A stretch of 64,000 bases of DNA from Aquila chrysaetos chrysaetos (taxonomy: Eukaryota > Chordata > Aves > Accipitriformes > Accipitridae), in assembly GCF_900496995.4 (NCBI RefSeq), contig NC_044012.1, positions 22,916,759 through 22,980,758 of the forward strand. Reading direction: 5' to 3'. Positions within the stretch are counted from its first letter, which is position 1; the number at the start of each line of letters is the position of its first letter. Both the position numbers and the translations under genes were made by a program. Positions 1 through 10,729 of the stretch are shown here, piece by piece. Below the pieces are notes generated by a model that had not been told where the DNA came from, made no database searches, and saw only the letters and a list, made by a program, of their open reading frames with translations.

Positions 1-214
1 GGGTCGGGGCACGCTGGGCATTGCCAAGCGGCACTTGAGACAGCCCCAAAGGCCAGTACCCGAGGAGCTGAGCAGTTCAGGGCTCCCTCCCTGGCTGTCC
101 CCATGGTGACTTCCCTTGGGGACACACTGCATCATGCCCACAACAGCCCCCAGTGCTGCTCCCGCCCCGGGTGCTGGCTGCCGCATGTCCCCCTGACTCC
201 CTTACCTCTCGCAG
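1..214 (+). other. CTRL: CTRL intron (3' part)
   Basis: No exon was recognised here. No WVVTAAHC-like His57 segment is present in any frame, so the preceding exon is outside the window. A pyrimidine-rich tract and CAG acceptor end the intron. Confidence 0.6.
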
Positions 215-296
215 CCCATACTCCCACGTTGTCATCCTCGGGCAGTATGACCGCAACTCCAACACAGAGTCCACTCAAGTGAAGACCGTGGTCAGG
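215..296 (+). CDS. CTRL: CTRL internal exon (loop before Asp102)
   Basis: Acceptor CTCTCGCAG ends at 214 and donor GTAAGC begins at 297. The first base completes a codon split across the upstream intron. It encodes the HVVILGQYDRNS strand and loop and ends in phase 0 at VVR. Confidence 0.88.
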
Positions 297-1529
297 GTAA
301 GCCGGGCTGACGTGGCCACGGTCCTGCGACAGGACTGCAGCTCTGCACCGCAGCTGCTCAAGGAGGGCAGGGATGAAACGCTACACTATTTCTCGGCAGG
401 CCATCACGAACCCCAACTGGGACCCCTACACGCTCAACAACGACATCACCCTGCTGAAGCTCTCCTCGCCCGCCCAGCTGGGACGCCGTGTGTCCCCCGT
501 CTGCCTCCCCCCTGCCAACCTGGCTCTGCCCACCAACCTCCAGTGCGTCACCACCGGCTGGGGACGCACCAACACCAACTGTACGTACGCTGCCGCCTCA
601 GGGAGGGCTGCAGGCAGCGGCCGTCCTTCCTGGGGGCTCTGCAGGGTCCCGGGGTGCACTGGGGGGTGTGTGGGGGGGTGACACCTCATGTGCACATGGG
701 GAGGGTTGGGCAGTTGAGTCACCCTGTCTGGGCACGTACAAGTGCGCACACACATGTGTTGGTGCAAGCATGGGTGCAAGCACGTGCTTAGGAGGTGGAT
801 GGGTGCAAACCCCGGGGATAACTGTGCGCAGGCACAAGCTTGCACTTGCTCAGGGCTGCTTGCACAAGACAATCTCACCCCAGGGAAGGGGTACTTTGGC
901 ACGGAGGGGGAAGGTGCTTTGCATGGCAGCACCCATATTTGGGAGCACCAGCACGAGCTTGCCCAGGGTGCCTGTGCACTCCCAAAGGTCCCACGAGACC
1001 GGCCGACACCAGGGCGATGTAATGATGCTTCTTTCCTCTAGCCCAAGCCTTGGCAGTGCACCTGCAGCAGGTAACCGTGCCCTTGATCTCCCGGAACCAG
1101 TGCATGCAGTACTGGGGCAACCGGATTAGCAGCTCCATGCTCTGTGCCGGCGGGGTCGGTGCCTCCTCCTGCCAGGTAAGGAGCCGAGCTCCACTGCACC
1201 ACAGGGAGGGTGGAGAAGGAGGAGGACACATAGGGGTCTTGCATCTATGGAGCCAGAGATTTAAGCTATAGGCCCTGGCCGAGTCCAGGGGATCAGCTGG
1301 CTGGCGTGGCAGGGACCAGTTTGGAGCACATGCCAGGACCACTAAGGAGGAGGCATCTTCTCCGCAGGGTGACTCTGGTGGACCTCTGGTATACCAGAAC
1401 GGGAACGTCTGGACCTTGATCGGCATTGTCTCCTGGGGAAACAGCAACTGCAACGTCCGCGTGCCAGCCATCTACACCCGCGTAAGCCAGTTCCGAAACT
1501 GGATCGACTATGTTGTTGCTCAGGCATAA
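215..1529 (+). CDS. CTRL: Chymotrypsin-like protease CTRL, 3' part (four exons, 5' end outside window)
   Basis: Secreted digestive S1-family serine protease, made as a pancreatic zymogen. Coding exons are 215-296, 400-580, 1042-1175 and 1368-1529, all with AG/GT borders and a continuous frame, giving 185 residues (human CTRL is 264), so about 80 N-terminal residues including His57 lie left of the window. Visible marks are the Asp102 motif NNDITLLKL (exon 400-580), the GDSGGP motif with Ser195 at the start of the last exon, and SWG (214-216). Ser189 (in SSCQ before GDSGG) with Ala226 (VPAIY) indicates a chymotrypsin-type hydrophobic S1 pocket, not a trypsin pocket. The NCNVR..P..YTRVS..F ending is the CTRL signature and separates it from CTRB. 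It converges tail to tail with PSKH1, as in human. Confidence 0.93.
400..580 (+). CDS. CTRL: CTRL exon with catalytic Asp102
   Basis: Acceptor CTCGGCAG ends at 399 and donor GTACGT starts at 581. It encodes AITNPNW through TTGWGRTNTN, including Asp102 in NNDITLL and the conserved CVTTGWG. It ends after the first base of a serine codon. Confidence 0.9.
1042..1175 (+). CDS. CTRL: CTRL exon (LQQVTVPLIS to SSCQ)
   Basis: Acceptor TTTCCTCTAG ends at 1041 and donor GTAAGG starts at 1176. The split codon restores SQALAVHLQQ. It ends in the Ser189-Ser190-Cys191-Gln192 stretch that forms the base of the specificity pocket. Confidence 0.9.
1368..1529 (+). CDS. CTRL: CTRL terminal exon with Ser195
   Basis: Acceptor TTCTCCGCAG ends at 1367. 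The exon opens with GDSGGPLVY (Ser195, oxyanion hole) and ends at TAA 1527-1529 after a C-terminal helix ending FRNWIDYVVAQA. It is 54 codons long including the stop. Confidence 0.93.
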   Translation, partial: GDSGGPLVYQNGNVWTLIGIVSWGNSNCNVRVPAIYTRVSQFRNWIDYVVAQA

Positions 1530-1631
1530 AGCCAGTGCCGGATGGATCCCTTCGCTGGGTGCTGCTGCTGGCATGGGGAGCTTGGTAGAGCTGGCAAGGG
1601 GCTGAGCTGGAAGGGAGGCACCCCACCTCGT

Positions 1632-1637
1632 AATAAA
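1632..1637 (+). terminator. CTRL: CTRL poly(A) signal AATAAA
   Basis: Canonical AATAAA 103 bases after the stop, followed by a GT-rich stretch (AGTGTCAGCATTTGCTTGTG). This gives a very short 3' UTR, usual for pancreatic protease genes. Confidence 0.85.
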
Positions 1638-2744
1638 GTGTCAGCATTTGCTTGTGCCAAGTGCTGCCTCTGGCTCCTTTCCTCTCGCCATGCAGACCAG
1701 GGTGGAAGGCGCATGGGGGAAGCCCGGGGCACCCTGTGGTTGGGTGCTCCTCTCCTGAATCCCAGCACCTCCCAGAGCTGGAGCTCGGTGCCAAGCTGGG
1801 ATCCGCTGGGGAGGTACAGAAGGCAGCACACAATGCTCAGGCAGAGCGGAGAGCTGGGCTGCAGCTCAAGGACTGCTTCAGGGGGTCTTCAAGCACATAG
1901 ATCTACACCCTGGCACCAGCCCAGGGACCACCGCAGTGTTGAGGGTGGGTGATGTTACCTCTAATGGCCTTGCCACCAACCCAGGGGCGAGGTCTCCAGC
2001 ACCAGCTGGTCCCACCAGCATCGGCTCCTCCAGGAAAGGGGTTGTGGGGCTCACCAGGCTCGGCACAAGCGAGCACTTCTTGGCTGGTGATGGAAAGGTG
2101 GGTGCTGGTGGGTGCACAGGATCTTAAAAGATGACTGCCTGCAATTTAAAGCTTTAACTTGTGTAACAGCCTGGGAACACAGAGCTGAAAGGGAGAAATG
2201 CCAACGGCAGCTCCAGCTCTTGGGGAAGGGGGCAGCTGGAGAACAGCACACTGCTTCACACATGCAGATTTGCCAGGTAACAGAGTGGGAAACTCAAGGC
2301 CATACCAAAGGAAAATCTGAAGCTGAAAAAATTCAAGGCCAGGCAACAGGTTTTCAGAAGAAAGCAGTGTTTTCACCCAAACAGGTTCTTGAGACAATGG
2401 CAGGTGGAGGAAAAAAAAAAAAAAAAGTCTTGTGTTCACACATGGTCAATGAATTAAAACCTGCCTCCCGGCAGCTCCAAATAGAGCTGCTCATAAGGAC
2501 GCTGTGGAGAGAAGCAGGATCAGACTGTCCCAACATGAGGTGTGGGGTTTTTTTTCATTACCCATGATGTGAATGTAATGTAAAACCTTTGCTGTGTGAA
2601 TCACAGCCCCCAAAATGTTGTAATCACTCTCTATCAAGTAGTCACAGAGAAAGCGCGATGCTACACAGAGACGTACCCATGGGAAGGGTTATAGATAACG
2701 AGTGGAGGGTAAAGACAAATAGTCTGGCCCATATGCTTGAGTTT

Positions 2745-2766
2745 AAAAAAAAAAAAAAAAAAAAAA
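2745..2766. repeat. Poly(A) run, 22 bases
   Basis: Uninterrupted A22. No retrocopied coding sequence was recognised directly upstream, so it is listed as a homopolymer and not as a pseudogene tail. Confidence 0.8.
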
Positions 2767-4449
2767 GCGCTGCTCGAATACAGCCCAGGGCTGATAAGTT
2801 TTAGTTTGGTTGGATAAAATTTAGCTTCATTTAGTGGTCTGCTCTGCAGAGAACAAGAGCAACTGGAGCAAACTTATAGCAGGGAACTGGGGCTTGCAGA
2901 GAAACCTGTGAAGCTGCTGGCTCAGACTCTTTTGCCTTGCAAAGCCTCACCTGGGACATAGGGAAGAAGGGAACCAGGGCTGAGCTCCTTGCAAACCTCC
3001 CCTAAGGCCAGCGGTAGCAGCTGCACTCGGGACACACCGGTCTGCCATGACATTTAGAGTGTGCTTTCACTCCATGGTACCTGAAATAAGACCCATCCCA
3101 TGAAAGCAGAACACTCTGGTTTTGGCTTTAGTTAGCTCCTAAATGACCTTAAAGATAGCTGAACATCAGAGATGTGGAGATGGGCTATATGGGCAGAAGA
3201 AACTGGTGGCCACACAGAGCTTCAAACAGGAATTGGTCAACCGCAGCACTATGGGTCACTTGCTCTGTGTGTTCAGGTCACTGTCATCCCTGCCACTCCT
3301 GGGACAGGGTCCCTTGCCCCTGAAAAATCACCTCCCTTCCAGGAGAAGGTGGTTCAAAAGGGGTGTGCATTTTTCACTTGATATTACACGTTTTCCTGTG
3401 CACCCATAAAAGCTGCTCAGAGTGAAACCGAGAGGTGACGAGTTGCTGTGGGCAAACCAGGGTATTTCTCTGGCCCTGTTTGCTGCCTCGCAGCCAAAGA
3501 AAAGTGAACAAAGTGTCCCAAAGTGCCTGTTCAGCCTCCAAACCCTGCCTTCCAGCAAGAGGCTGAGTGCCCGACTCATCCCTGTGGACATCCCAGCCCT
3601 GCACGAGGTCTCCCTCAGGCAGCTCCTGGCCTGGCAGCTGTGTTAAAGAAACCAGCAAACTCTTTTACGGGCACTTTGGTACCTTCTTGCTGTGCTCCAA
3701 GAACATGTTACAGGGGTGAGCAGTTCCTGGCTTTCGATGCATCATTCACAGCCTGGAAAGCTGGTCATCCCGTGGGTGATCCAAGAGCCAGAAGTAACGA
3801 CAGCAGAGCAATGGGGTACACAGAATACATTTACATGTTGGCAGACTGAATACACAAAATAAATAATTCTGTACACTCTAATCGTAACATTACAGACTAA
3901 TTACAACGGTTCAGACCTCATCCTACAGGACAGTCCTTAGTGTAAAGACAGGACTCAAAACGCAAGTCACAGAACTGGATGCTTCTCAAAACAGCCCCGT
4001 TAGGAGACTAATGGGACGCGACTGGAGTTACTTCCAAACCGCTCCAACCAAGCACCGGAAATTTGGCGACCAAAAATAACAGCAACTGCCAGAAGACCTC
4101 CGGTCCTGAGAGCTTCCCGGGAGGCGTCTTTCCGTAGCGAAAGGCAACAGGAAAATTCACGGCATCTGGGCGTCCACGCAGGAGCCGCTCATTTCTAACA
4201 CACCTCATTGGGGCCACAGATCTCTTCCACATTCAGCAGACAAACACAGTGCAATGATATTTGCAGCAGCAGCAAGTAGCTTGCCCGTCACACACAAGGG
4301 ATCTACAGTATTACCATGCAGGGGAGGACAGCAGGAGAAGGAAAAACTGTCATCAGGCAGGCAGAGCTCTCTCCACCACAGGGACACCGAGGGTGGCAGG
4401 CACCAAGCTCCATGATGCCGTTGCTACTGCGCATCCCTGCTGCTTCACA

Positions 4450-4473
4450 TTTTTTTTTTTTTTTTTTTTTTTT
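4450..4473. repeat. Poly(T) run, 24 bases
   Basis: Uninterrupted T24. On the - strand it is A24 and would lie in the PSKH1 transcript if the 3' UTR extends this far. Confidence 0.8.
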
Positions 4474-5782
4474 GGCAAACTTCCTGCACAGTAAGGCACA
4501 GCTAACATGCAGGCACCTGCCTCCAGAGCACCCAAGAGCTGCATTCTTAATCCAGGCTGAAAGAGGAGACTGAGTGGTCAAAAAAAGCACCAAAAACCTC
4601 CCAAGAGTGGTGTAAGTAACTTGGGACTGGGTATCCAGCACCAAGTGGTACAGGCACTTTGTGATATTTTCTGGGATGAAGCTGAGCTGGTGAGAGGCCG
4701 GGACACAACCACCCTCCCTGCAAATCCAAGGGCTCATCTGGAATACACTGCCACCAAAGAACAGTTTGCAACTCCTCCAGAGGGTGCGATCCCCCCCCCC
4801 CAAACCTATCTCTGTGTTGCTTTGCGTCATTTAGAAAACTAAATTAAGTCAAACAATTGAGATTTTAATCTAGCCCGCCTCAAACCCTCCGAATCTTTAG
4901 TATCATCACTTGAAATAGGAATATGGACCCATGCAGTCTAGTAAGAGGCCTGTAACAGCCATGCCCTAGCTGTCCCCTATGTTGTACAAGATCATCTTGA
5001 GCTGAGCCTGCACTGCAGGGTCCTCAAAGGGAGCCTTCTCCCACCTGCAAGACACCGTACAGATGCTTTTACCTTGCTCCAGGACTCACTGTGGCTCCAG
5101 CAGAGCCAAATCCAGAGTTGCTGCCCGGTAGCGGAGTTAACCACAATTCCTATTCCAGTTTGTGCATTACATAAAAGTTGACTATATTAGTACTTCAGCC
5201 AAACACCCGGGTAGAAAACAGGATTGAGAAATGGAGCAGGGTATAAGAAAGACTGTAAATTACCAGAGCAAAAAACATCTGACCTAAAAGAAGAAAATAT
5301 CCAAATTCCAAAGAAGTTAAGAGTTTGAGGGCTTATCATTTCCAAAACAAATATGTAACACAGGCCCTACACTGCAGCTGGTTTCCACATCACTACCAAA
5401 GCCAGCAGGTCAGAGCCCTTTTGTCTGGACTTACTCTCGTCACAAGGCTATAAAGCTGTCCCTCACATATGGTTGCATGTTTCCAAGAACAACATGGTCC
5501 AGGAACTGGCAGGAGCATCTGGATGCTATTACAGTCTCAGTGTTAAACAGCACAGGCTTGTTCTGGAGTGAAGGAAGGGGGGGTTCTACCACCACTGGGT
5601 TGACATGTTGGTCTTCAGAAGCTTGAGAAGTGCGAGAAGTAAATCAAAGAGGGACACATAATTGCTGTTTTAGCAAAATGCATAGAAGAATACATTACAT
5701 ACTCAAAAATCTGGATGCAAGCCTGTAGACCACCTAAAGTTGTTTCTGGAAGACCTTTTCACATTCATTTCCCATAAACCTC

Positions 5783-5804
5783 AAAAAAAAAAAAAAAAAA
5801 AAAA
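5783..5804. repeat. Poly(A) run, 22 bases
   Basis: Uninterrupted A22, flanked by unremarkable AT-rich sequence. Confidence 0.8.
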
Positions 5805-8800
5805 TCAAGCAATCAACAGGCCATATTCTTTAAAGCCGTAATTCTCTCCCCCAGGAGAGCAGCCAAACTCCCAGGACAAAATGATGGGATTGTTTTACAC
5901 AGTATTGCTAAGTTCCAAAAGACAAACAACCATAATTCCCTTTACTCCATAAAACTGCATTTCCCTGAAACAGAATACTCTGGGAAGCAACACCCTGAGC
6001 TGCTCCATCATGTCTCATGATGGGAGAAAGTCCCAAACCTACCAAGACCAACCTCAGCATCGTTAGGCTTTGTTTTCTCCTAGTGTCCCCTAAGATGTCT
6101 CCCCAAGGCAGGGTGCTGGTGAGCATCTCCTTGAGACACTGCAGGGTTTACCGCACACGTCTTTTCCCCAGCATTCAGCACCCTTTCCAGCGGCTGCATG
6201 TGGACTCATGCTCATCCCTGTGTGGGCTAAGATGGTGTTCTTCGGCATCAGTATAGGAGAAAACGGTGCCACACTGAGAAGGTTGCTGAACATCTAGGAC
6301 TGCAGGTTGTGGTCCAAGACCATCATTCAGCACACCAAACCCAGATTCCTCTTTGTAAGAGCATCTCACACTGAAACAGTGGGAAGGCAACTAGAAGAGG
6401 GCTGTACTTGGACAAGGACACACTACAGTTTGCCACTAGGTGTCATTCCAACTTCATTTTCATTGCATGAACAAAAGTACGGAAAACAAAAGCACTCTGC
6501 GATTTGCACCCCAGCTAATATAGAGACTGCAACTCAGCAATGGTCTGGAACATGTATTTGTTACCTGCGTTCTCCCAGCTAATTCAGTACCAGAGGAAGT
6601 CTTCCAAAAAACCCTGTGAGCCAAATTAAGAATCACCATTAAAAGCCAAAGCAGAAGATTTAAAAATTGAAACGGAAGAGCAGAAAAAACATTTCAGAGA
6701 TTTTAGCTTCTAAAATCCCCAAACAAGACACTCCTGAAAAGTGTAAACTCCTGAGACTTAAGATAAACTGAGATGCACCAGAAGACAGACGATCAAGATA
6801 ATTCACAGTGAAGAGCTTCTTAGAGGACTGATTGAAGGCACCTGAACTACAGCTCAAAATCACAGCACTTTGCCTGTCCACGCCCCACCCCCACACCAGA
6901 CCCAGCTGAAAATGTGCCACAATTGCAAGGATAAAAGCACCCAAGGAATTGTTCTTAAGATGGACCTTGCAACATAGCATTTGGACCATCACAGTTTTCC
7001 AGACAGAGTGAAAACAGAAAGATCACCAAGGACTTCAAGGGACACCTGGACACAGCTCCACTCCTCTCCCCTCTGCCCACACATGTTATTGTCTGGGTAT
7101 AAGAGTTCCTGCAAATACTGAATTTAGAAAAAGAAGAGGGATTAAGCCAAGAGTGTTCTAATCAAATGATGGAAGGAAAGCCCGTAAAGATTTTCTCCAT
7201 GTTTACATTGATTTTTCCATGCAAACAAGAAAACATTGCATTTGTGAAGAGAATTAGAGTTCTTTTTCTGGAAAAGCCAAAGCCCCTTATGGGATGGACT
7301 TGGTCCTCTTTGGTGCAATTCCCTAGTAACGGGATGCCTGAGGACCACAAGCATCTCCATACAAGGAGGCAGGTTGCAGCTATCCAGTATTGCTCACGTA
7401 TGTGAAGGATCTTCCCTTCTGCCCATTCACCTCCCGGTCGTAGTGTATCATCACAGAAAACTGATACTGTCAGGAACCTATATAGCAACATCTTGCTTCC
7501 CAAAACATATTCCACCCTAAACTCACCATGACCGACATCACTCTGAACTTTTCCTGGTGAAAACCCAATTGCTGAAAAGAGCAACAAAGCAAAAATTGTC
7601 ACACATGAGAAGATTCTTGTTCTGCTTTGTGAAGGTGAAGAAACAAGCCTGGTCAGACCAGAGCTCAACATCTTGACCTCCTCTCCACTTCCATTTCTCT
7701 CCCATGAGGGAAAGCATGAAGGAACAGCACGGGTAGACATCTGCACAACGCCTGTGCATTTTGATGGTCAAGTGGTTAAAGGGAAGGGTCTCAGGTTCTA
7801 GAGGTCTTGGCTTAGTTAATCAGTTTGACCTCCTTGTATAGGCAAAATACCTATTTTAAGGATAAACATGCAAGGTAATCTGGGGAGGGCCACGAAAGCA
7901 CCCAGGAGGTAAAAGAAATCGCAGTGCCTGGGTGTGATGCTCCGAACATGCAGAATACTCTTATGAATAACGGCTCAAAATCAGAAGCCCTCTGAGAGAG
8001 CATCCTGCCATCTCTTAACGTACAGGGTAAGAACAATTTTCCAGTTGATACTTGTCTTAGAGTGGTTGCTGCTTTTGGAGAGCTGTTTGCAGTAATATGA
8101 GGGGCACTGAATTCTTTATGAAGCAAAATGTGGCAAGCTGCCTGTCGTGTCAGAAATCAGAAATTACATCTAGTTTATAGTTCATGGTAACGAACCAGGG
8201 AAAACTACATGAGAAGGTAAAGGAAGCTGAAGAAACTTTTTTTTTTTTTGCAGTCCACAGAGTTGAAAAAAACCCCAATTTTTGGTAATCCTGTGGTATC
8301 CGTTAATGCTGATGGAAGAAAGACTGTGTATGATATGGTAGGATGTCCACTCAGAGAAAGGGCAGCCTGCAAAGGATCCAGAGTTTTCAAAACTATATGC
8401 AAAACCATGCAAAGGATTTAGAATTCACCCCTGCTACACATACTGGCTGTCCTCAGGTTTCCTCCAGCCTATTCCCCATCGCAGGCTTGGGCACACAGAG
8501 CTGTGTGCCCATCCCATCTTTGGGGTGGGAAGCACATCCCTAGAAATTCCCTTTTTTTTCTCCTTAGCACAGAAAACTCAGTCTTCTCCCACCAAAGCTG
8601 TGCTGCTTTGCTGTTTGCTGACCAAGGGGAGCTGCAGCCAGTGGAGTTAGAGCTCCCTGGAGATGTGAACGACCACTTAAAACCTTGCTGACGCTAAAAC
8701 ACAGCAGCACAGACATCAATCTTGCACAGAAAGGCCATGCTCGCCAGACCCTTGAACTTGCATAGCCTGCACCTCCAGCCCAGAGCTAAGCAAGCACTTC

Positions 8801-9925
8801 CCAAGCGTACAGTATGAAGCAAACCGTATGGCTTTGTATGAAAAGCTTCAAAAACCAGCATTCACCTTCACTGCAGATCTTGTCTCTGCTATCACAAGAA
8901 GATGAATTCACCCCGAGACTGTGCCAACAGCCCCGCTCTGCTGCTCTGACTAGTTTGGAAGATATCTCACCAGGCTTGCACAAAGCTCAGTTCTACAGCA
9001 CCCATCTTCCCCAAGACGTCCCTTCACAAGAGGCCCCCACATCACCCACATCATATCCAGTACAAGGAAACCTGACAGGCAGCTTTTTCCTGTTGGATTT
9101 AAGTCACACCTAACAGCTCTAAGGTGTTTGTGCAACATCTCCAGTGATAATCACTGCTGACACTCCAGGATCAGACCTCCACTACTCAAGCCCCTACCCT
9201 TATGCTATGGAGCCATTCGTGGCCATCCCAACAGCTCCCACCACCACTTCACTGTCCCAGAGAAGGGATGGCAGTACTGGGGCAGAACAGGCATGCAAAG
9301 CAGGGAAGCCCCGAAAAATCTGCAGACAGGGAGCAATACCTGGAACCACCAAAGTTTTGGTAAAGTGACATGGTCAGTAACACTACTCTGAAGGGTGCAA
9401 GACATCTAACAGGTCACAGACATGACAGGGCCATATCACAGCAAGAACAACAAACCCTGCATGGTAGGCACTGGTCTTGCAGCAAACAGGGGAAGGATAA
9501 TTCAAGCGGGACAGCAAGGAACCCCCAAAAAAACCTGCCTTACTAAAGATATCTCTTGCGTACTGTGAAGTTCCTGCAGGACAATGATCCTCTTCCCACC
9601 CCTCCATCAGGAGCGCCCACCCAGTCTGGATCAAAGGAACTCGGACTCCAGCTCTGGGCTCGCAACACTTCAGCCTGGTTGCCAATTTGCATGGCAGATC
9701 TCATACAGCTTGAGTAAACCCTTGTCGTCATCAGGCGGACGGCAGCCCTTGGGGGAAACCTCGCAGCTTCCCAGCCGTCACGGAAAACTGCTGTCTGGCA
9801 TCTCTTTGGCGAGGAGCTGGTGGGCAGCACGCCAGTGAGTCAGAGCTATCCTACTTCCATCTGCATGTGACTCATACCAGCTTCACTGCAAAGGCACCAC
9901 AGAGTGACTAAACCAGCTCAAAATT

Positions 9926-10006
9926 TGTGTATACATAATTTTTAAATACATATACACACCCACCCATGTATGTGCATACACATACATGCATGTACATACA
10001 CATAAA
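9926..10006. repeat. Imperfect (TACA/TGCA)n microsatellite
   Basis: Alternating purine-pyrimidine sequence made of interrupted CATACA/TGTATG units. It lies about 400 bases downstream of the PSKH1 stop, so it would be in the 3' UTR. Confidence 0.65.
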
Positions 10007-10411
10007 GTGATTTTTTGTTCATATGCAAGTGACAGAAATTTAACACTTTGGTATTAATAAATAACTATGAACAACCAAGCTCCTGGGCTACAGAAAGAGC
10101 TCTTCTCCCCACGTGGCTCCTTAATTTGTGTATTACTTGAGGGTCTGAGCTGTGCTCTGAGCCCACAAGGGCTCCCCCATTTCCTGAATGAGTCCCCGTG
10201 GCACAGCTTGCGGGGTGGGATGGCCACCACGAGGTTTCCTTTCCTCCGCACAGGGCGGGGGACACCTCCTCATGGATGAGGGGGACACCTGGAGGGAGGG
10301 AGGGAGGAACCTGAATGTTTCTCGCTGAGTGAGTGCACAGCAAAGGGTACTGCACAGCTACACTGCAGAGAAGACATCTGGAAAGACGCCTGGCAGGTCC
10401 CAGCCCAGTGC

Positions 10412-10729
10412 TCAGCCAGTGTACTGCTGCTGGTAGCGCAGGTTGAGCTCTCGCAGCTCCCGTTCCCGAACCCGCCGTGATTTGTTAGATTTGGTGGAGC
10501 GGCTGGAACGGGTGGACTGTGCAGACTTGGTGCTCTGGCAGCGGGAAGACGCCCTCTTGAGAAGGTTTTGCGAGATGGAACGGTGCAGGTTCTTCATGGA
10601 GGAAGAGGCTGCCATGCTGACCACCCATGGGTGCTTCAGGGCCTGAAGGGCTGTCATCCTGTCACTGGGGTCCACTGTGAGTAGACGATCGATGAAATCC
10701 TTGGCCAGGTTGGACACACTGGGCCAGGG
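10412..10729 (-). CDS. PSKH1: PSKH1 terminal coding exon (kinase C-lobe end and tail)
   Basis: On the - strand the acceptor is TTGTATTTCAG just right of 10729, and the exon reads [17 protein letters not shown]. It ends at TGA (10412-10414). It supplies residues 316-420: the last helices of the C-lobe and the Ser/Arg-rich tail ([18 protein letters not shown]). Confidence 0.96.
   Translation of the reverse strand, partial: PWPSVSNLAKDFIDRLLTVDPSDRMTALQALKHPWVVSMAASSSMKNLHRSISQNLLKRASSRCQSTKSAQSTRSSRSTKSNKSRRVRERELRELNLRYQQQYTG

Larger units (their letters stand above)
1656..10411. other. Non-coding interval CTRL-PSKH1, including PSKH1 3' UTR
   Basis: No supported coding exon. The part adjoining 10411 is the PSKH1 3' UTR on the - strand, but I found no canonical AATAAA in - orientation near its stop codon, so the cleavage site is not set. 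Possible weak signals are TATAAA (plus-strand TTTATA near 8173) and CATAAA (near 8113), or the UTR may run much further left. Homopolymers are A16 at 2411-2426, A22 at 2745-2766, T24 at 4450-4473, A22 at 5783-5804 and T13 near 8237. A TA/CA-rich microsatellite lies near 9926-10006. Confidence 0.5.

Noticed and set aside
2411-2766. Poly(A) runs as tails of processed pseudogenes
   Set aside because: No coding or UTR sequence of a known gene and no flanking duplication were recognised upstream of them.
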